Positions 29,001-40,289 of a DNA stretch of 64,000 nt are shown piece after piece. The stretch is from positions 2,418,001 through 2,482,000 of the forward strand of contig CM075941.1 in the NCBI GenBank assembly GCA_038030265.1, given 5' to 3'. The stretch is from Corythucha ciliata. Its lineage: Eukaryota > Arthropoda > Insecta > Hemiptera > Tingidae. Position 1 is the first letter of the stretch. Every line of letters begins with the position of its first letter. The position numbers were made by a program, and so were the translations under genes. The notes below the pieces were generated by a model. It searched no databases, was not told the DNA's origin, and saw only the letters and a list, made by a program, of their open reading frames with translations.

Positions 29001-32000
29001 CAGTCCCGGGAGCGCGCCGCGACAACAACCGCAAGGTCGTCCACGTACGCCACTCCCTCGAAACCCTCCCCCTGCAAAAGCCACAAAAGGGCGGCAAAGA
29101 GAAGGTTCCACAAAGCATCCGAGAGAACCGACCCCTGCGGGCAACCTCTGGTGAGAGGTTCCAGCACCTCCTCACTACCGTAGCGGAGCCGCACCTCCCT
29201 CGACTCGAAGTACGAGGCGATCACCCTAAAGATGTCGTTTGGGACACCAGCATCTCGCAGCGCCATCAACACCCCCGGCCACGACACTGAGTCGAAGGCC
29301 CCCTGCACATCCAGCAGGACCGCCACCTTGTACTTTCCGTAGGGGGCATCGACGAGGGACTGCACCTCGACCCCCCGGGTGATCCTGGGGGGAAGGATCA
29401 CCCTCCGCAGCCTCCAGCAGCAGCCGATGGATGTGGATCAAATAGCCGCTGTCGTGCGGGGTACCACCCCCGCACCATGGCAGGAAGTGCTACCAGCGGG
29501 AACAGCAGTAGCAGGCATCTAGGCAGTCAACGCAGGTAGCTCTCTCATTCGCTAGGCCATCTACTAGCAAGGTTGGGGAGAGAGGTGGTAGTGTCGGACC
29601 AGCGGAGGGATGGAAGAGTCCCGAAGGCGGCAGATCGGGCACGGCGAAACCCCACCCAACTGTGAGTAAGGCGATGCTGAAGAAGCAATCGCGAAGTGGG
29701 GCACATAAGAGGAATAAGTGACCACCATACTGGGTTGCGCTTCCTCCAGGTGAATCTGCATCGTGCGTGAGTGGCATCGGACGCGCTCGGCATCGGGGTG
29801 TTTACTGGGGGACGATATGACGTCACCACGCTGGTTCACTGTTGGCAAGAGGAGCGGCCGCGAACTGCGCTGCTTCTAAATCCCGCAGTGAAACTTTTAA
29901 CTACGCCAGAGTTTCTGTGCAGAGATTTGACAGCAGTCATTCTGGAAGCCAAGGACAAGGACCGAACCCGGAGGTGTGTGGTAGCTTCCGCGAACTTCCC
30001 GGGGGACGCTGAGGTGACGCCGCCGGAGGAGCTTCAGCGTTTGGTCCTGAACTGCAGCGCGAGGAACCTGCAGCTGATTGTGGGTTGTGATGCGAATGCT
30101 CACCATACCATCTGGGGAAGTACAGTTGTCAACGCCAGGGGTGAGTCACTCTTTCAATTTTTGATGACGCGTGACCTGGTGGTGGTAAATCAGGGCTCGA
30201 TCCCTACTTTTGTGACAAGTGCGAGGAGTCAGGTCCTGGATGTCTGGCCAGGCAGTTTTTGGCCAATAGTATCAGAGATTGGAGAGTCATGTCAGAAACA
30301 TCAATGTCTGAGGTCGAATTTCCTAGGGTCAGAAGTAAAACGCGGATTGGGAGGTCTTTAAACGACATCCTGAACAGGAATTGTCTGAGATGGACCTTAT
30401 CATACAGTGCCAAGCCGACCTGGAAAGGGTGGTGGAGGCAGTCAATTCAGTGATCCTCAGTGCGTACGAGCTTAAGCTGTCCTGTTAAGGTGAAGAGAGG
30501 GAACAGGGAAGTCCCGTGGTGGAACAATGAGCAGGAGATGCTCAGAAGAGAAACGAGGAGGCTTCACAATAGGGCCAGATCACGTGGGGAGTGGGAGGCT
30601 TACAGGCGCTTCCTCACGGAGTATAACAAGGCCCTTAGGAAAGCAAAGCGGGCCACGTTGAGGACCTTCTGTGAGGGGATGGAGGATGTGTCCGTCATAA
30701 GCAGACTGTAGAGGGTCCTGTCCAAAGAGAGCCCTAGCCAAATCGGTCTAATCAAAAAAGCAGATTGGGCGTATACCGAGAGTGCTAAAGAGACCCTAGA
30801 GGTTCTCCTGCATAGTCATTTCCCTGATTCCAGGGGCCTCAGATGTTCAGGGCGACCGACTGCCGGCCAACAAATGCAATTTGAAGCGCATCGAGGAAAT
30901 TGTTTACACCCGCGAAAATTAAATGGGCTATTGGCTCATTTAAGGCCTATAAATTTTAATCTGATCCCCTTCCCCTGGACAAATTCCTATACCTACGCCC
31001 CTGATTTGGCCCCTCTCGGGCTTCGTTAGTGATCATAAACAAAGTTAGTGCATTAAATACTTGATCTTCTTGTCCTTCCTCTTCTTCTTCATCATTCCCG
31101 TTTGCGTCGCCATTATCACCACCTTCTCCACCGTCGGTATTTTCTTCACCGTCTTCCCCTTCGACGTTCTCTGGGTCCCACGAATTGACAACTCGAGCGA
31201 TTTTTGGATCCTTGGGATCGAACATTCTGAGTCCAGTGATATTAGTGCCAGCCCATTTGAACGGGTCCAGATCAATGGACTCTAAATTCTACAGCGACCG
31301 GGGAAAATTGCAAAATATGTTTTTGTTCATTACAATATTTAGGGTGGAAAACTTACTAGTGATGTCACTATGTAGCTATAATCGGAACCGACAAGCCCCG
31401 TTTGTTGGGCCTGCAGTAGAACTTCAAAGAGTAAATCGTCCGAGCACTCGACAACGATGTTTGTCTCACCAGAGAATTTGACTCTCTGTAAAATCGGCCT
31501 AAATTTTTAACGGAAAACGTGTAATTTATGTTCTTTACATTTGAAAAAAATGGATTTACCTGTAGTTTGTTTCATCATCGGGAGTACCAACTAGGCGATT
31601 TGCTGTTACGATGTACCCACGATCATTCGCCAATTGAACTAGGAGTCCCACTTTGCTAAGCGTGTTCAACCTGTTGTAGAGAATAGTGAAGCCTTTCCAG
31701 TTCCACGCCTGAACCAAATCTACAGCCGCCTAACCCGTAAAGTTTAAAACATAAAAAATAGAAATGATTTGAGTGGGGGAGGGGGAACCCGCACTTGAGC
31801 TAAAACCGTTGGATGAGGGTAAAGATTGACCAGACACGAGCTACGCCTCAGGCTAGCGTCCCAACGGGCTGTGATGTGTGGCACTTCCATCGTGTCACAA
31901 AGACTTTGCACATGGTCGGATATCTCGTTTGACCACGGTCCAAAAACACCCGCAATCCCATCGGCCATAAGGGAACACGCTTTCGTTAACAAAATAAATT

Positions 32001-32402
32001 GCCGCGTGTTGTGAGGTGACACGAGTGTAGTCGATTTTCTTAAATTTATACTTTAATTACTCGCTGTCTGAGCTCCGAAAACGTCGTCGTTGGGAATTTC
32101 CGGTAGCGTGACAGAAACAAAAGTGGTGCCTTCGACTAAATGTTCATTATTAACATCTCGCACGGCGCCTTCAAACGCTTTTGTAAGATGTTCGTCTTTT
32201 TCAAGTAGAGCCCCTGATATCAAACGTTTTAAAAGAAGCTTTGAGAGAGAGAGAGAGAGAGAGAGAAAAAAAAGAAATTCAAAGCGGTGGAATTACCGAT
32301 TTTTACTTCGTTCGTTTCTGTCTCTTCTTGGCCTGCGACAAACACCACATTTTCTCCAACAAACACGACAAAAATATAGTAAAACACGGACAACGGGATC
32401 AT
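23265..32402 (-). CDS. Kainate/AMPA-type ionotropic glutamate receptor, 18 exons
   Basis: Glutamate-gated cation channel subunit of the plasma membrane. Exons: 32297-32402, 32061-32213, 31795-31979, 31560-31729, 31357-31498, 31061-31288, about 25880-26089, 25668-25811, 25351-25584, 25081-25293, 24933-25017, 24728-24866, 24535-24672, 24270-24468, 23946-24171, 23767-23882, 23556-23702 and 23265-23483. Phases agree at every join I could test; only the start of exon 7 is uncertain. The product is about 1,017 residues with an acidic insertion, against roughly 900 for typical kainate subunits. Domains run signal peptide, amino-terminal domain, S1, M1, pore loop, M3, S2, M4, tail. The ligand-binding arginine and glutamate are kept. 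Intron 6 is about 5 kb of LINE debris; the other introns are short. Confidence 0.92.
26215..26300. repeat. Dispersed repeat shared with 55130-55600
   Basis: Contains, reverse-complemented, ATTCAGCACACC and CCCGGAGTTTTTTCCT, as found near 55505-55575. It is unrelated to coding sequence. Confidence 0.5.
26880..27860 (+). pseudogene. R1-like LINE ORF1 remnant
   Basis: Lies in receptor intron 6, antisense to it. Pieces in several frames: [20 protein letters not shown] near 27030, [19 protein letters not shown] near 27260, then from 27385 [19 protein letters not shown] and [20 protein letters not shown]. The last pattern resembles the DUF4780-type domain found in arthropod LINE ORF1 proteins (family recalled, unverified). 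Several stops break it. The matching ORF2 start is displaced to 29735 by an inverted LINE copy. Confidence 0.55.
27860..29460 (-). pseudogene. R1-like LINE ORF2 3' part, inverted within another R1-like element
   Basis: Minus-strand RT fragments. 28916-29401 holds [20 protein letters not shown], then [20 protein letters not shown] and the active site [11 protein letters not shown] frameshifted stretch follows, then 28046-28843 with [15 protein letters not shown] and the terminal knuckle [17 protein letters not shown]. The 3' tail near 27900-27960 shares a GTGGTCTCTCTC-containing segment with the plus-strand LINE tail near 40110, so both belong to one family. It is dead through frameshifts and 5' truncation. 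Confidence 0.75.
29735..30955 (+). pseudogene. R1-like LINE ORF2 start: endonuclease and linker
   Basis: It opens [11 protein letters not shown] then a stop. The endonuclease continues through [18 protein letters not shown] and [20 protein letters not shown] (catalytic Asp/Asn/His-type residues visible). After 30460 the linker reads [20 protein letters not shown] and [20 protein letters not shown]. It ends at [13 protein letters not shown] near 30955, just before RT motifs would begin. With the ORF1 remnant at 26880-27860 it probably represents one plus-strand element interrupted by the inverted copy. Confidence 0.7.
31061..32402 (-). CDS. Glutamate receptor exons 1-6: signal peptide and amino-terminal domain
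   Basis: Exon 1 starts at ATG 32402 with a hydrophobic signal peptide ([20 protein letters not shown]). Exon 2 joins as [19 protein letters not shown], the first strand and helix of the amino-terminal domain. Exon 3 has [20 protein letters not shown] and VPHITARWD. Exon 4 has [11 protein letters not shown]. Exon 5 has [20 protein letters not shown]. Exon 6 has [19 protein letters not shown] and then an unusual Glu/Asp/Gly run (residues roughly 40-76 of that exon). This domain directs subunit assembly. Reading the small introns with the first AG would give 22-32 nt introns; later acceptors give 71-81 nt in correct phase and are preferred. Confidence 0.88.
32243..32265. repeat. (GA)n microsatellite in receptor intron 1
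   Basis: About eleven GA units within the 83-nt first intron. On the coding strand this is a (TC)n run, which serves as the pyrimidine tract upstream of the exon 2 acceptor. Confidence 0.85.
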
Positions 32403-33328
32403 TTTTGATCAATCACGTTTGTTTATATTTTTTTTTTTTCTTTTAAAAAACGAGAATTATTTCGCAACTATTATAAATACGGGCATTTTATCGACCTCTT
32501 CTCTCACTGAGTGTTCACCCGTTTTTCACGTACGAACTCGTCGCTATTTTTGTTTTTTTGGCAAAGCTTCAGCAGAGACGATGCTGATACCTTTAACCCC
32601 CTTCCGCCTATTCACTCCTACCGCTAAATATTTATCGGTTGGTCGCGTAATGAGGAATTTTGTCCTTTTTGTTGTTCTTTTTTTTAAAAAAACAGAAAAT
32701 GAAACTAGAAAGTTGGCAATATCATAACTGCGTCTTCAGAATCCTCGTTTTTCAGTAGGGTAGAAAATACTCGTGAAATCATTTCGCTTCTGTTTGCAAT
32801 GACACAATTTTACTGGTCGTTTAAACAAATCGCAACAAGATCGTCTTGACACTTTAGTTGTTAGTTTTTTTTTGTCGTTCTTTTTTTCATTTTCAGAGCA
32901 TTCGATGTCCCGGGCGGGAAAGCACCGTCGCTTATCCGTTTCGTCTGTCGTATTTTTAAAGACGAAAGTCGAGTTTTGAATGGGAAATTAGACAGAAAAT
33001 ATTTGTTGATGTTGGCCCCTCAAAAAAAAAAAAAAAATGTCTTTGGCAAGGGAAGTTTGAGATTTACGGCTTTTCTTGGATAGACGAAACACATCAAGCA
33101 TAATATTTACCATACCAAAGCAATAAATTTCAAATCTCTCAATGAAAAAATTAAAATAACAATGCAAAGGGGGGGAGGGATTCCGATTTTTCTCCCATCC
33201 CATGCACACACCCGACGTCAAAAGTTACTCAGTTTCAATAAATATTGCGAGTCCCACTAGCGGATCGTATTAGATAATCATAATCAAGCCCCTTTTCGAA
33301 AAGAGAAATACTCGTGCGGTCTCAAACA
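32403..33328. other. 5' flank of the glutamate receptor, no gene seen
   Basis: AT-rich DNA with several T runs (32430, 32680, 32870) and an A14 run near 33025. It presumably holds the receptor 5' UTR and promoter, but no TATA or initiator could be assigned. Confidence 0.4.
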
Positions 33329-33405
33329 GTGGCGTGCCCATGGGGAGGGTTTTGGGGGGTCAGAACCCCTCCCCCCAGGGTACTTCAGCCCACCGTAGTT
33401 AAGAA
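33329..33405 (+). repeat. hAT-like terminus CAGTGGCGTGCCC
   Basis: CAGTGGCGTGCCCATGGGGA followed by G- and C-rich tracts resembles hAT MITE ends. The partner end was not found. Confidence 0.35.
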
Positions 33406-33609
33406 ATAGAAATTATAAATAAATAAAATGAAATGAATAAGTAACAAAACAAACAAACAAAAGGAAAAACAAAAACGAGATTTGTATGCCCCTAAAAATT
33501 CGTTTTTTAGCAATTTAGTCCCGCTAAGTAACTATCCACGGCATAATGGTATTTATTCCACTGTCCAGGCATGGATTCAGGATTTGTTCAAGAGAGAGGG
33601 GCTTGAGAA

Positions 33610-34330
33610 ATTCTATTAAAGATGACTTGACAGCCATTTGCTGCCTAAAATTAGCTAAATTAGCTATCCCCACCATACAGAATCCTAGACTGACTATACT
33701 CGCGCCCTAAAATGGCAACACTAACTATTTGAGCCATGAAAATAGCCAAACTGACTTCACGCGCCCTGAAAATGGCTAAAACTGATTCCGCCTTGAAAAA
33801 AGCTATACTGATTATACATAAGTGCGCTAAAAATAGCCAAGCTGGTGATTCCCGGTCTAAAATTGTCCAAGCTGACTTTTTTTAAGAGTCATAAAACTGG
33901 ATCAACTGGCAATTTGTGCACTGATAATGCCTGAACAGATGATTCCTGCTCCAAAAATGGCAAAATCAACCGCACCCGCGCGCCAAAATTGGCCAAACTG
34001 ACGGTTTTCGCGCCTTGACTTGACGTCAAGCCCTATAATAAATGGCAAAGCTGACTCTACGCGCTCTAAAAATGGCCAGACTGGGCATTCAAGCCGCAAA
34101 ATCGGCAACACCGATTCTATTTGCCCCTGAACAAGGGTACATTTATAGAGTCAGTTTAACAATAAACTGACGATTCGCCCCTTAAAAAGGCCTAAACAGA
34201 CCATTCGCGCGTCAAAAATAGCCAAACTGAGCCTTCACAATGCCTAAATTTAACATTCGTGCCCTAAAATAATAATAAAAAAAAAATATAAAAAATTGGC
34301 AATTCACGCCCTAAAAATGGCATACTCGTA
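33610..34330 (+). repeat. Second tiled repeat family, ~30-bp degenerate units
   Basis: Repeated variants of GCGCCCTAAAAATGGC followed by CAAACTGACGATTC. Unit length drifts around 28-32 bp. It is the same family as 37380-38000 and distinct from the AATTTTAGCCGCGAATTAG tiles elsewhere. It contains no gene. Confidence 0.7.
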
Positions 34331-35065
34331 CTCAGATGCGGATCCAGGATTTGCTCAAGCGAAGGGCTTGGGCTTGGGCAGGGGCGGATTCAGGGGGTGG
34401 GCGATCGGGCTGAGCCCGAAGGGCCGGTGCGGCCAGTGCCTGCCCCCCTCCCCAACGCCCACATAACATAATAAGATTATAATATGAAAATAGTAGCTTA
34501 AGTCTATTGTGAAATAGAAGTCATTTTTTTGGCTGAAAACGTCGTGAAAGGGCAGCTTTTCGGAAATAAACGTCATAAAACACACATTTTAATATCATAA
34601 AACATAATTTTTAATGTCGTAAAAGTCATAGAATAAAGGTCATAAAATGAGAAAATAAAAGTCATAATTGCCTGTCTCTGTTTGTGTCTGTACCGATACC
34701 GTTTTTATGGTCTCGTTGTAATCTTCAGGGGACCCGTCATGTCATTTTCAGTCAAACATAAGGCCTAATTACACCAACCGAGTAGCTTCCCTCAGAAATG
34801 GATTGGGTGAGGAGGGCCAATTAACTGGCCTGCGAGGTCTCTAGACCTAACCCCCCCCCCCCCCGATTAACGTCCTGTCTACTGTCTCCAGTACTGTACT
34901 GTGGATAGGAGCTGATAAAAAAGTCGTGGCCAGTGCTGAATCGATCAGACAACGACATGCTGAGATTCGTCGAGCCACCTCGACGAATTCGCTCGTTCTC
35001 TTTTGCAGAAAAGAGCGTCCAAGTGTGTCTACGAGGGGGGAGGAATTTTGATTTGAATTTTGGTC
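34331..35065. other. No gene; hAT-like end and LINE 3' flank
   Basis: CAGGGGCGGATTCAGGGGGT near 34380 again resembles a hAT-type end. A poly(C) run lies at about 34850. The rest probably includes the 3' UTR of the minus-strand LINE that starts just beyond. Confidence 0.4.
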
Positions 35066-35069
35066 ACTG

Positions 35070-37125
35070 AGTATCGGTCACTGGAACAGCACATGTTCCG
35101 CGGTCTCGGCCTCGCCGCCGCATGGGCATCGTGGGCTGTCACGGCAGCGGTGGAAGTGGAGCTTCTCATTAAAGGTTCCATGGCCCGACAAAAGATGAAC
35201 AGCTCGGTAGCTGAGAAAATTCGCACCGAAGGCGTTCAGCGATGTTTGGGACGATGTTGTGCGTGTGGCGCTCTGTTGTCGCGGAGTCCCACTCTAGTTG
35301 CCATTGGGCCAACGATGCATAGCGGCATGCCTTGGCGAAGGCGTCACGGTCCAAGTGACGTGGGAAAGGGGGCTAGCCATGGTGGTGTTGGCTGGTCAAT
35401 TCCCAGTAAGCGCGCACGTCACGTGTCGTCGCCCGATTAACCAGCTCGAGGTCTATCGGCAATACCCCAGCAAGGACGTGCAGAGATAGATGCGCGGAGG
35501 GTCGCTGGTCTGGATGGTCCTTGCTGCTCGACGGTCGGCGGGACGAGCATGCAGTTGGCCACCACACGGCGCACGCGTAGGACACATTAGGCAGGAAGAC
35601 TGCCTTATAGTACTGGAGCCGCTTCTGCAAGGTCGGCCCCCATCCCTTGCCTGATGTTCCCCTGAGGAAGTCGCAACTTGCCTGGATCGTCCTCGCCAGG
35701 AACGCCAGGTGCTGCGTAGGTAGGCCAGATCTCATAACGGTGGCCCCGAGGTACATCACAGGGTGGGCGAGCGGCATGATGTTTCTCTGCGATGTTCGCA
35801 GGTGCCGTTGGTAAGGGAAATGTTACGCTCCGCGAAGAATCGTTAGCCGGACTTGCTAATTGACTTGGAGTCGACGGGAGTGGCAGTAGGTCGCGACGAT
35901 GGAGTCCATGCGCCGGAACGCTTGGCGGAACGTTTGATGATCCCTGGCAGAGATGATAATGCCAAATCGTCCACAAAGACGGTGGCCGTAAGACTCTCGG
36001 ATTCAAGCTCCCGAAGGAGTGGTGCCCAGAGGAGGCAAGATGGAACTGTTTCATGATGTTTGAAAGGCCACGTTTGGAGTACGAAGAATAATTCCAATGC
36101 AATACTTAGTGTCTCCACAGTTTATTCTCGTCACCGAAATCGATTTTCAACCCTCACCGGGTCATCATCAGCGGTACAATATTTCACCAATGAACTTTAA
36201 ACATTTATCTCCGTTTTTTGTGCGGATACACACTAGTCACAACCACTGTGAAACGACTCTTCGTTCAGAAAACGAAGATAAATGCGCACAAAAAACGGAG
36301 ATAAATGTTTAAAGTTCATTGGTGAAATATTGTACCGCTGGTGATGACCTGGTGAGGGTTGAAAATCGATTTCGGTGACGAGAATAAACTGTGGAGAGAC
36401 TAAGTATTGCATTGGAAAGATGGAACTGTGCCCTGAGGGCACCCGCTCGAAAGTTCGACTCGCGTTGCGGTGCCAGCGTAGCTGAGGTGGGCGCTGCGAT
36501 CGCTGAGATAGCTTCTGAGGAGCCCGTAGATGTTGCGGGGACGCCGGCGGTGTTGATCTCCGAGAGGAGCGCCGGCCACCAGACGGCATTGAACGCTCCG
36601 ACCATGTCGTAACAGGCTACCCCAGCTACGCGCTCGGTGGAGGCTGCCAGCTGATCCTGGAGGTGGAGGATGGCGTGTTCCGTTGACCGTCCGGGAATGC
36701 CGCCGAATTTGGCGTAGATGTCGGGCGCGAGACGATCGATTATCAGCCTTCCGAGCACTTTGCCCTCCATTGACACTAGGGAGATCGGCCTATAGCTACC
36801 AGCTATAGGCACATTTGCCTGTCCAGGTCCTTGAGGAGCACCGTCACTCTCCCTTACTTCCAGCATGATAAGAAATGCTGTTCCCGGAAGCATCGGTTAA
36901 AGTTGGTGGTGAATAGATCGACGGCTGGAGAGGGAATGTGACGCTGAGTGGGGCTCTATACCTACACAGCACTGCTACTACCTCCTCAGAGGACCAGGAC
37001 AGGGCAACCGGTGTCGTTAGATGGGTGGCGGTGTTATCCCTGGTATGTCGATCCACAGTGGTGTCCCTGCTGGGATCGTCCGTAGGGAAAAGGGCCGCGA
37101 GGAGGGCGTGGAGCGTGGAGGCCAC
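35070..37125 (-). pseudogene. LINE ORF2 fragment (Jockey/R1-type), frameshifted, split by a fold-back
   Basis: Minus strand, same clade as the 20.3-kb LINE. It begins with a pre-RT segment (LHALLAALFPTDDPSRD) and reads GSYRPISLVSMEGKVLGRL, FGGIPGRSTEHAILHLQDQL and CYDMVGAFNAVWWPALL. A 368-bp fold-back interrupts at 36049-36416. It continues with FVDDLALSSLPG, FLRGTSGKGWGPTLQKRLQY, LHVLAGVLPIDLEL and the terminal knuckle CPCGGEAETAEHVLF near 35090. Frameshifts separate most blocks. Dead copy. Confidence 0.8.
36049..36416. mobile_element. Fold-back element, 368 bp, 12-bp TSD AAGATGGAACTG
   Basis: AAGATGGAACTG occurs at 36037-36048 and 36417-36428. Removing one copy and the insert restores the LINE reading frame (GALRAQFHLASSG). 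Inside, arms 36094-36224 and 36285-36415 are near-perfect inverted repeats of about 131 bp (CCAATGCAATACTTAG... / ...CTAAGTATTGCATTGG). An asymmetric 45-bp stretch lies before the left arm. There is no coding capacity. Confidence 0.9.
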
Positions 37126-37379
37126 GTCACGGGAGCCTTGAATGGCGGCGAGGAAGGGCTTGGGGTCACATTTGCCGCGGTGTATGCTGTAGGGCAGGCT
37201 CCATGGTTACTCGAGAGCTCGTCGGTGACAAAGCTCCTCCACGAGCGAATTTATTTCAACTAAGTTGGAGAGACAAACGATGTGAGATACGAGTGCAATA
37301 GGGTCGATATTTTCCCAGTGCCCCGGGCCGGTCAAATCTGTGTATCCGTCCCTGGGCTTGGGAGATTGTGTGCTTCGCT

Positions 37380-38000
37380 AGACTGACTAAAAACGGCTTG
37401 ACAGGACCGTAATTCACTTCCTAAAAACTGCTTAACTGATTATAATCGCGCCCTCAAATGGCAAAACTGACGATTCTTGCATTTAAAATGTCTATTTGCG
37501 CCCTAAAAAATTGGCATTAACCACTCTATAAAACCGCTAAAAGCGCGCCCTTAAAATAGCCAAATTGGTGATTCTCGCTCTAAAATGTCCAAAATGACTC
37601 TAGGCGGCCTGGAAATGCCTTAACAGATTATTCCTGTCCTGAAAGCTGCAAAATAGACAATTTGCGCGCCAAGAATAGTTAAAATAACGATGCGTGCGTA
37701 ATTGGCTAGAAGGGACTAATTGAACCCGTTTGGGCAAAGTATAACTGACTGAAAGTATAAGTCGCAAGCCAAAAATGCCCTAACTGACCATTATTGCCTT
37801 GGTCTGACGCCCTATATAAATGTCAAGCTTCAAGACTACGCGCCCTAAAAAGGCGACTCACGCCTTGAAATTACCTAAACAGACGAGTCCTGTCCTTAAA
37901 TTGGCCAAACGCGCCTTAATTAGCGCTTGGAAAAATAGAAATTGATCGCTCTAAAAACAGCAAAATTGACCATTTCGACTGGTAAAACTGATGATTCGAG
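37380..38000 (+). repeat. Second copy of the GCCCTAAAAATGG tiled repeat
   Basis: Degenerate ~30-bp tiles (CGCCCTCAAATGGCAAAACT...) like those at 33610-34330. The two blocks bracket the 35-37 kb LINE. Confidence 0.65.
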
Positions 38001-38249
38001 CACGATGTGGCTACTTCAGTGGGAAGGTCGAGGCCTGATGAGAATGTGTTCATCGTGAGGGCGGTGGACGCAGATTTAATTGTTTTGATGTCGGACCAAA
38101 TATTATTAGTGAATCCTTTGAGGTGAAATAGAGGAGTGTAGGATAAATAGGAGGGTGGAGGGGTTCGTAACAGAAGCGCAGGGTGTGGTTGTGAGGGGGG
38201 GGGTGCCCGCCCAGTGTCGGGATGATTCGCAGGGAGAGCAGGCCCGCTG

Positions 38250-40260
38250 GCCTCAGTTGTCGTCCTCACCGTGTGCTCAGTGATGTCTGATCCCTCTCGA
38301 TATGTGACTTTTCGGGATTGCTTGGGGACTCCAACATTGACCTCACTTGGACAGGCGGGAGCCCTTTTGCCAATAGAGGGAAGCCGTGCAGCTTGAGGGA
38401 AGTGAGCCGAGATACGTGTGTGGAGCACTGCCTACTTAGCTACTCTCTGGCCGTGGGAGGCGGCGCTCAGATGGTCAAAGAGGATAAGGGTCGGTTCGAT
38501 TTTCAGCGTGCCAACTGGGAGGCGTATTCTGTTGGAGCCGTCGTCAGGGGGCTCCTCGAATCATGGGAGTCCCTCTATCGGAGACTATCGGAGGCCCTCA
38601 TTGATGACGCTGTACTCCATTTGGAGGAAGTTAAGGCCGAGAGGATGCGATACCACGTCAGCCCTCGTCCCGGGGAGATTCGACGCCGTGGTGGACCAGT
38701 GAGCTAGAGGGTCTCTCTCTGAGAGCTCGTAGGCTTCGACGTGCGTTCCAGAGCACGCGGGGCCCCGGGCGGGACGACTCGCAACAGCGTTACGTCTCTG
38801 CCCGGAGAGATCTTAAACGGGCTGTGCGTCGGTCAAAACGTGCTATGGCGAAAGCCAGGCGGAGTCCCCAGTAACACAGGGGTGTCCCGAGGGCTCGGTG
38901 CTCTCGGCTGCTCTATGGAACCTCCTTATCGCGGGTCCTCGAGGGGAAATTGCGTGGGGCCGGTGGCGTATGTCGACGACCTCGCCGACGTCGTCTCGGC
39001 CAGCTCGCTGGAGGGGCTTGGCCGGGAGGTTACTCGAATCCTGGGGGGTCTTCAATTGGTGGTGCGGGGCTGCAAGGTTGGCTCTCGCTGTGCACAAGAC
39101 CCCCAGGTGGTCATCATGCGGAGTAGACTGCCACGAGGCAGCTCCTTGGCTCTACCATGCCAGGGGCTGAGCCTTACGGGGGCTTTCGTGAAGAGGTACA
39201 TTGGCGTGCAGATTGCTCGCCATAGGGGAGCAAGCCCACAGCTGGACGTAGTTGCTGGCAAACTTGAAAAAGTGGTCGCTTTTTTTAGGGCTACGGCGGG
39301 AAACACATGGGGAGCGGATTTCCGCTGCCGGGTACGCTACGTGAGATCAGTCTTTATGCCGATCCTTTTGGCTTTTGGAGGTGGCAACCGCCCCTTCAAT
39401 GCGCAGAGGGCGAGAGTCGTCAGCCCGCAGTGGCAGGCCTTGATCCGGGTAGTCATGGCGTACAGGACTGCATGTCAGCTCAGACGCCCTTCAGGTCATG
39501 GCGGGGATGCCTCCGGCTGATCTCCCGCTAGACGCCTGGGTGCACAGGCGCCGGGCCATCTCCAACTCGTTGGCGCTGGTGGGGTGTCGGGAGGACTGGG
39601 GTGGACCGTCTTTATGCCTTTGGTGTCGGGCGGGTGGTTGCCGAGGGCGCTTCGCCTCCTCAATGCGTTGGGCTGGCAGTACGACTGGCAGGCGTTTGTT
39701 CAGCTTCTTGCCCGAAGTGCGGACTCGGTTGGTAGCGACCAGGATGGTTCATACCTGAACACGCCGCCACCTCAATTCTCACCGGTCATGGATCGTACAA
39801 CGCCAAGTCGTTGCTATTCCAGTAGCGGGACTCTTATTTGTGCCCTTGTGGTGACGACGACGAGACCGCTGATCACGTGCTGCGCCGCTGCGGGTTCTAT
39901 GACGACTTTGCGTCATCGAGAGTGGGGAGTGGAGGGCCCTCCGGCGGACCTGGCACTAGTCGGGAGCCGGAGGGAGTTTGAAAAGATCCTGTCCATCTCC
40001 CGCGCCTGGTTGGCGCGGAGGGGCTGGGGTCCATGATGCCCACTGAAGGGTAGGGGTAAGTCGGGTCGGAGGCGTTTCGCCACTCTCCCGGTCTTGGAGA
40101 ACGTCCACCTCCGCGTGGTCTCTCTCGAGCACGGCTGGCTGGCCACCAGTCATGGCTAACGGATGGTGACCGGGGGAGCGACCCCGCGCCTCTTGCTGTG
40201 GCAGCCGGGCCACGGATGGGGCGTGTGCCGGTTAAAAGTCGGCAACGGCCTAGGCACTGG
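38250..40260 (+). pseudogene. R1-like LINE ORF2 with internal RT deletion and 3' UTR
   Basis: It begins near the endonuclease end (GDSNIDLTWTGGSPF), then the linker (FDFQRANWEAYSVGAVVRGL). At about 38860 it jumps directly to the later RT motif (PEGSVLSAALWNLL in a second frame), so early RT motifs are missing. [11 protein letters not shown] is the active-site region near 38965. It continues with FVKRYIGVQIARHRGASPQL and ends near 40036 with LSISRAWLARRGWGP. The tail to 40260 matches the family tail at 27900-27960. Confidence 0.75.
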
Positions 40261-40289
40261 CATCATAGCAACCGCTGTTTATTGTTAAA

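Noticed and set aside
26880..30955. R2-type element in ribosomal DNA
   Set aside because: No 28S rRNA sequence flanks it. The endonuclease is of the apurinic type at the N-terminus, and the location is a receptor intron.
31980..32060. Ultra-short introns of 22-32 nt in the receptor and kinesin genes
   Set aside because: Acceptors further downstream give 64-81 nt introns in the correct phase and remove residues that do not fit the families.
36097..36589. Two frames on opposite strands encoding the same peptide
   Set aside because: The identity comes from the two arms of the fold-back element, not from two genes.
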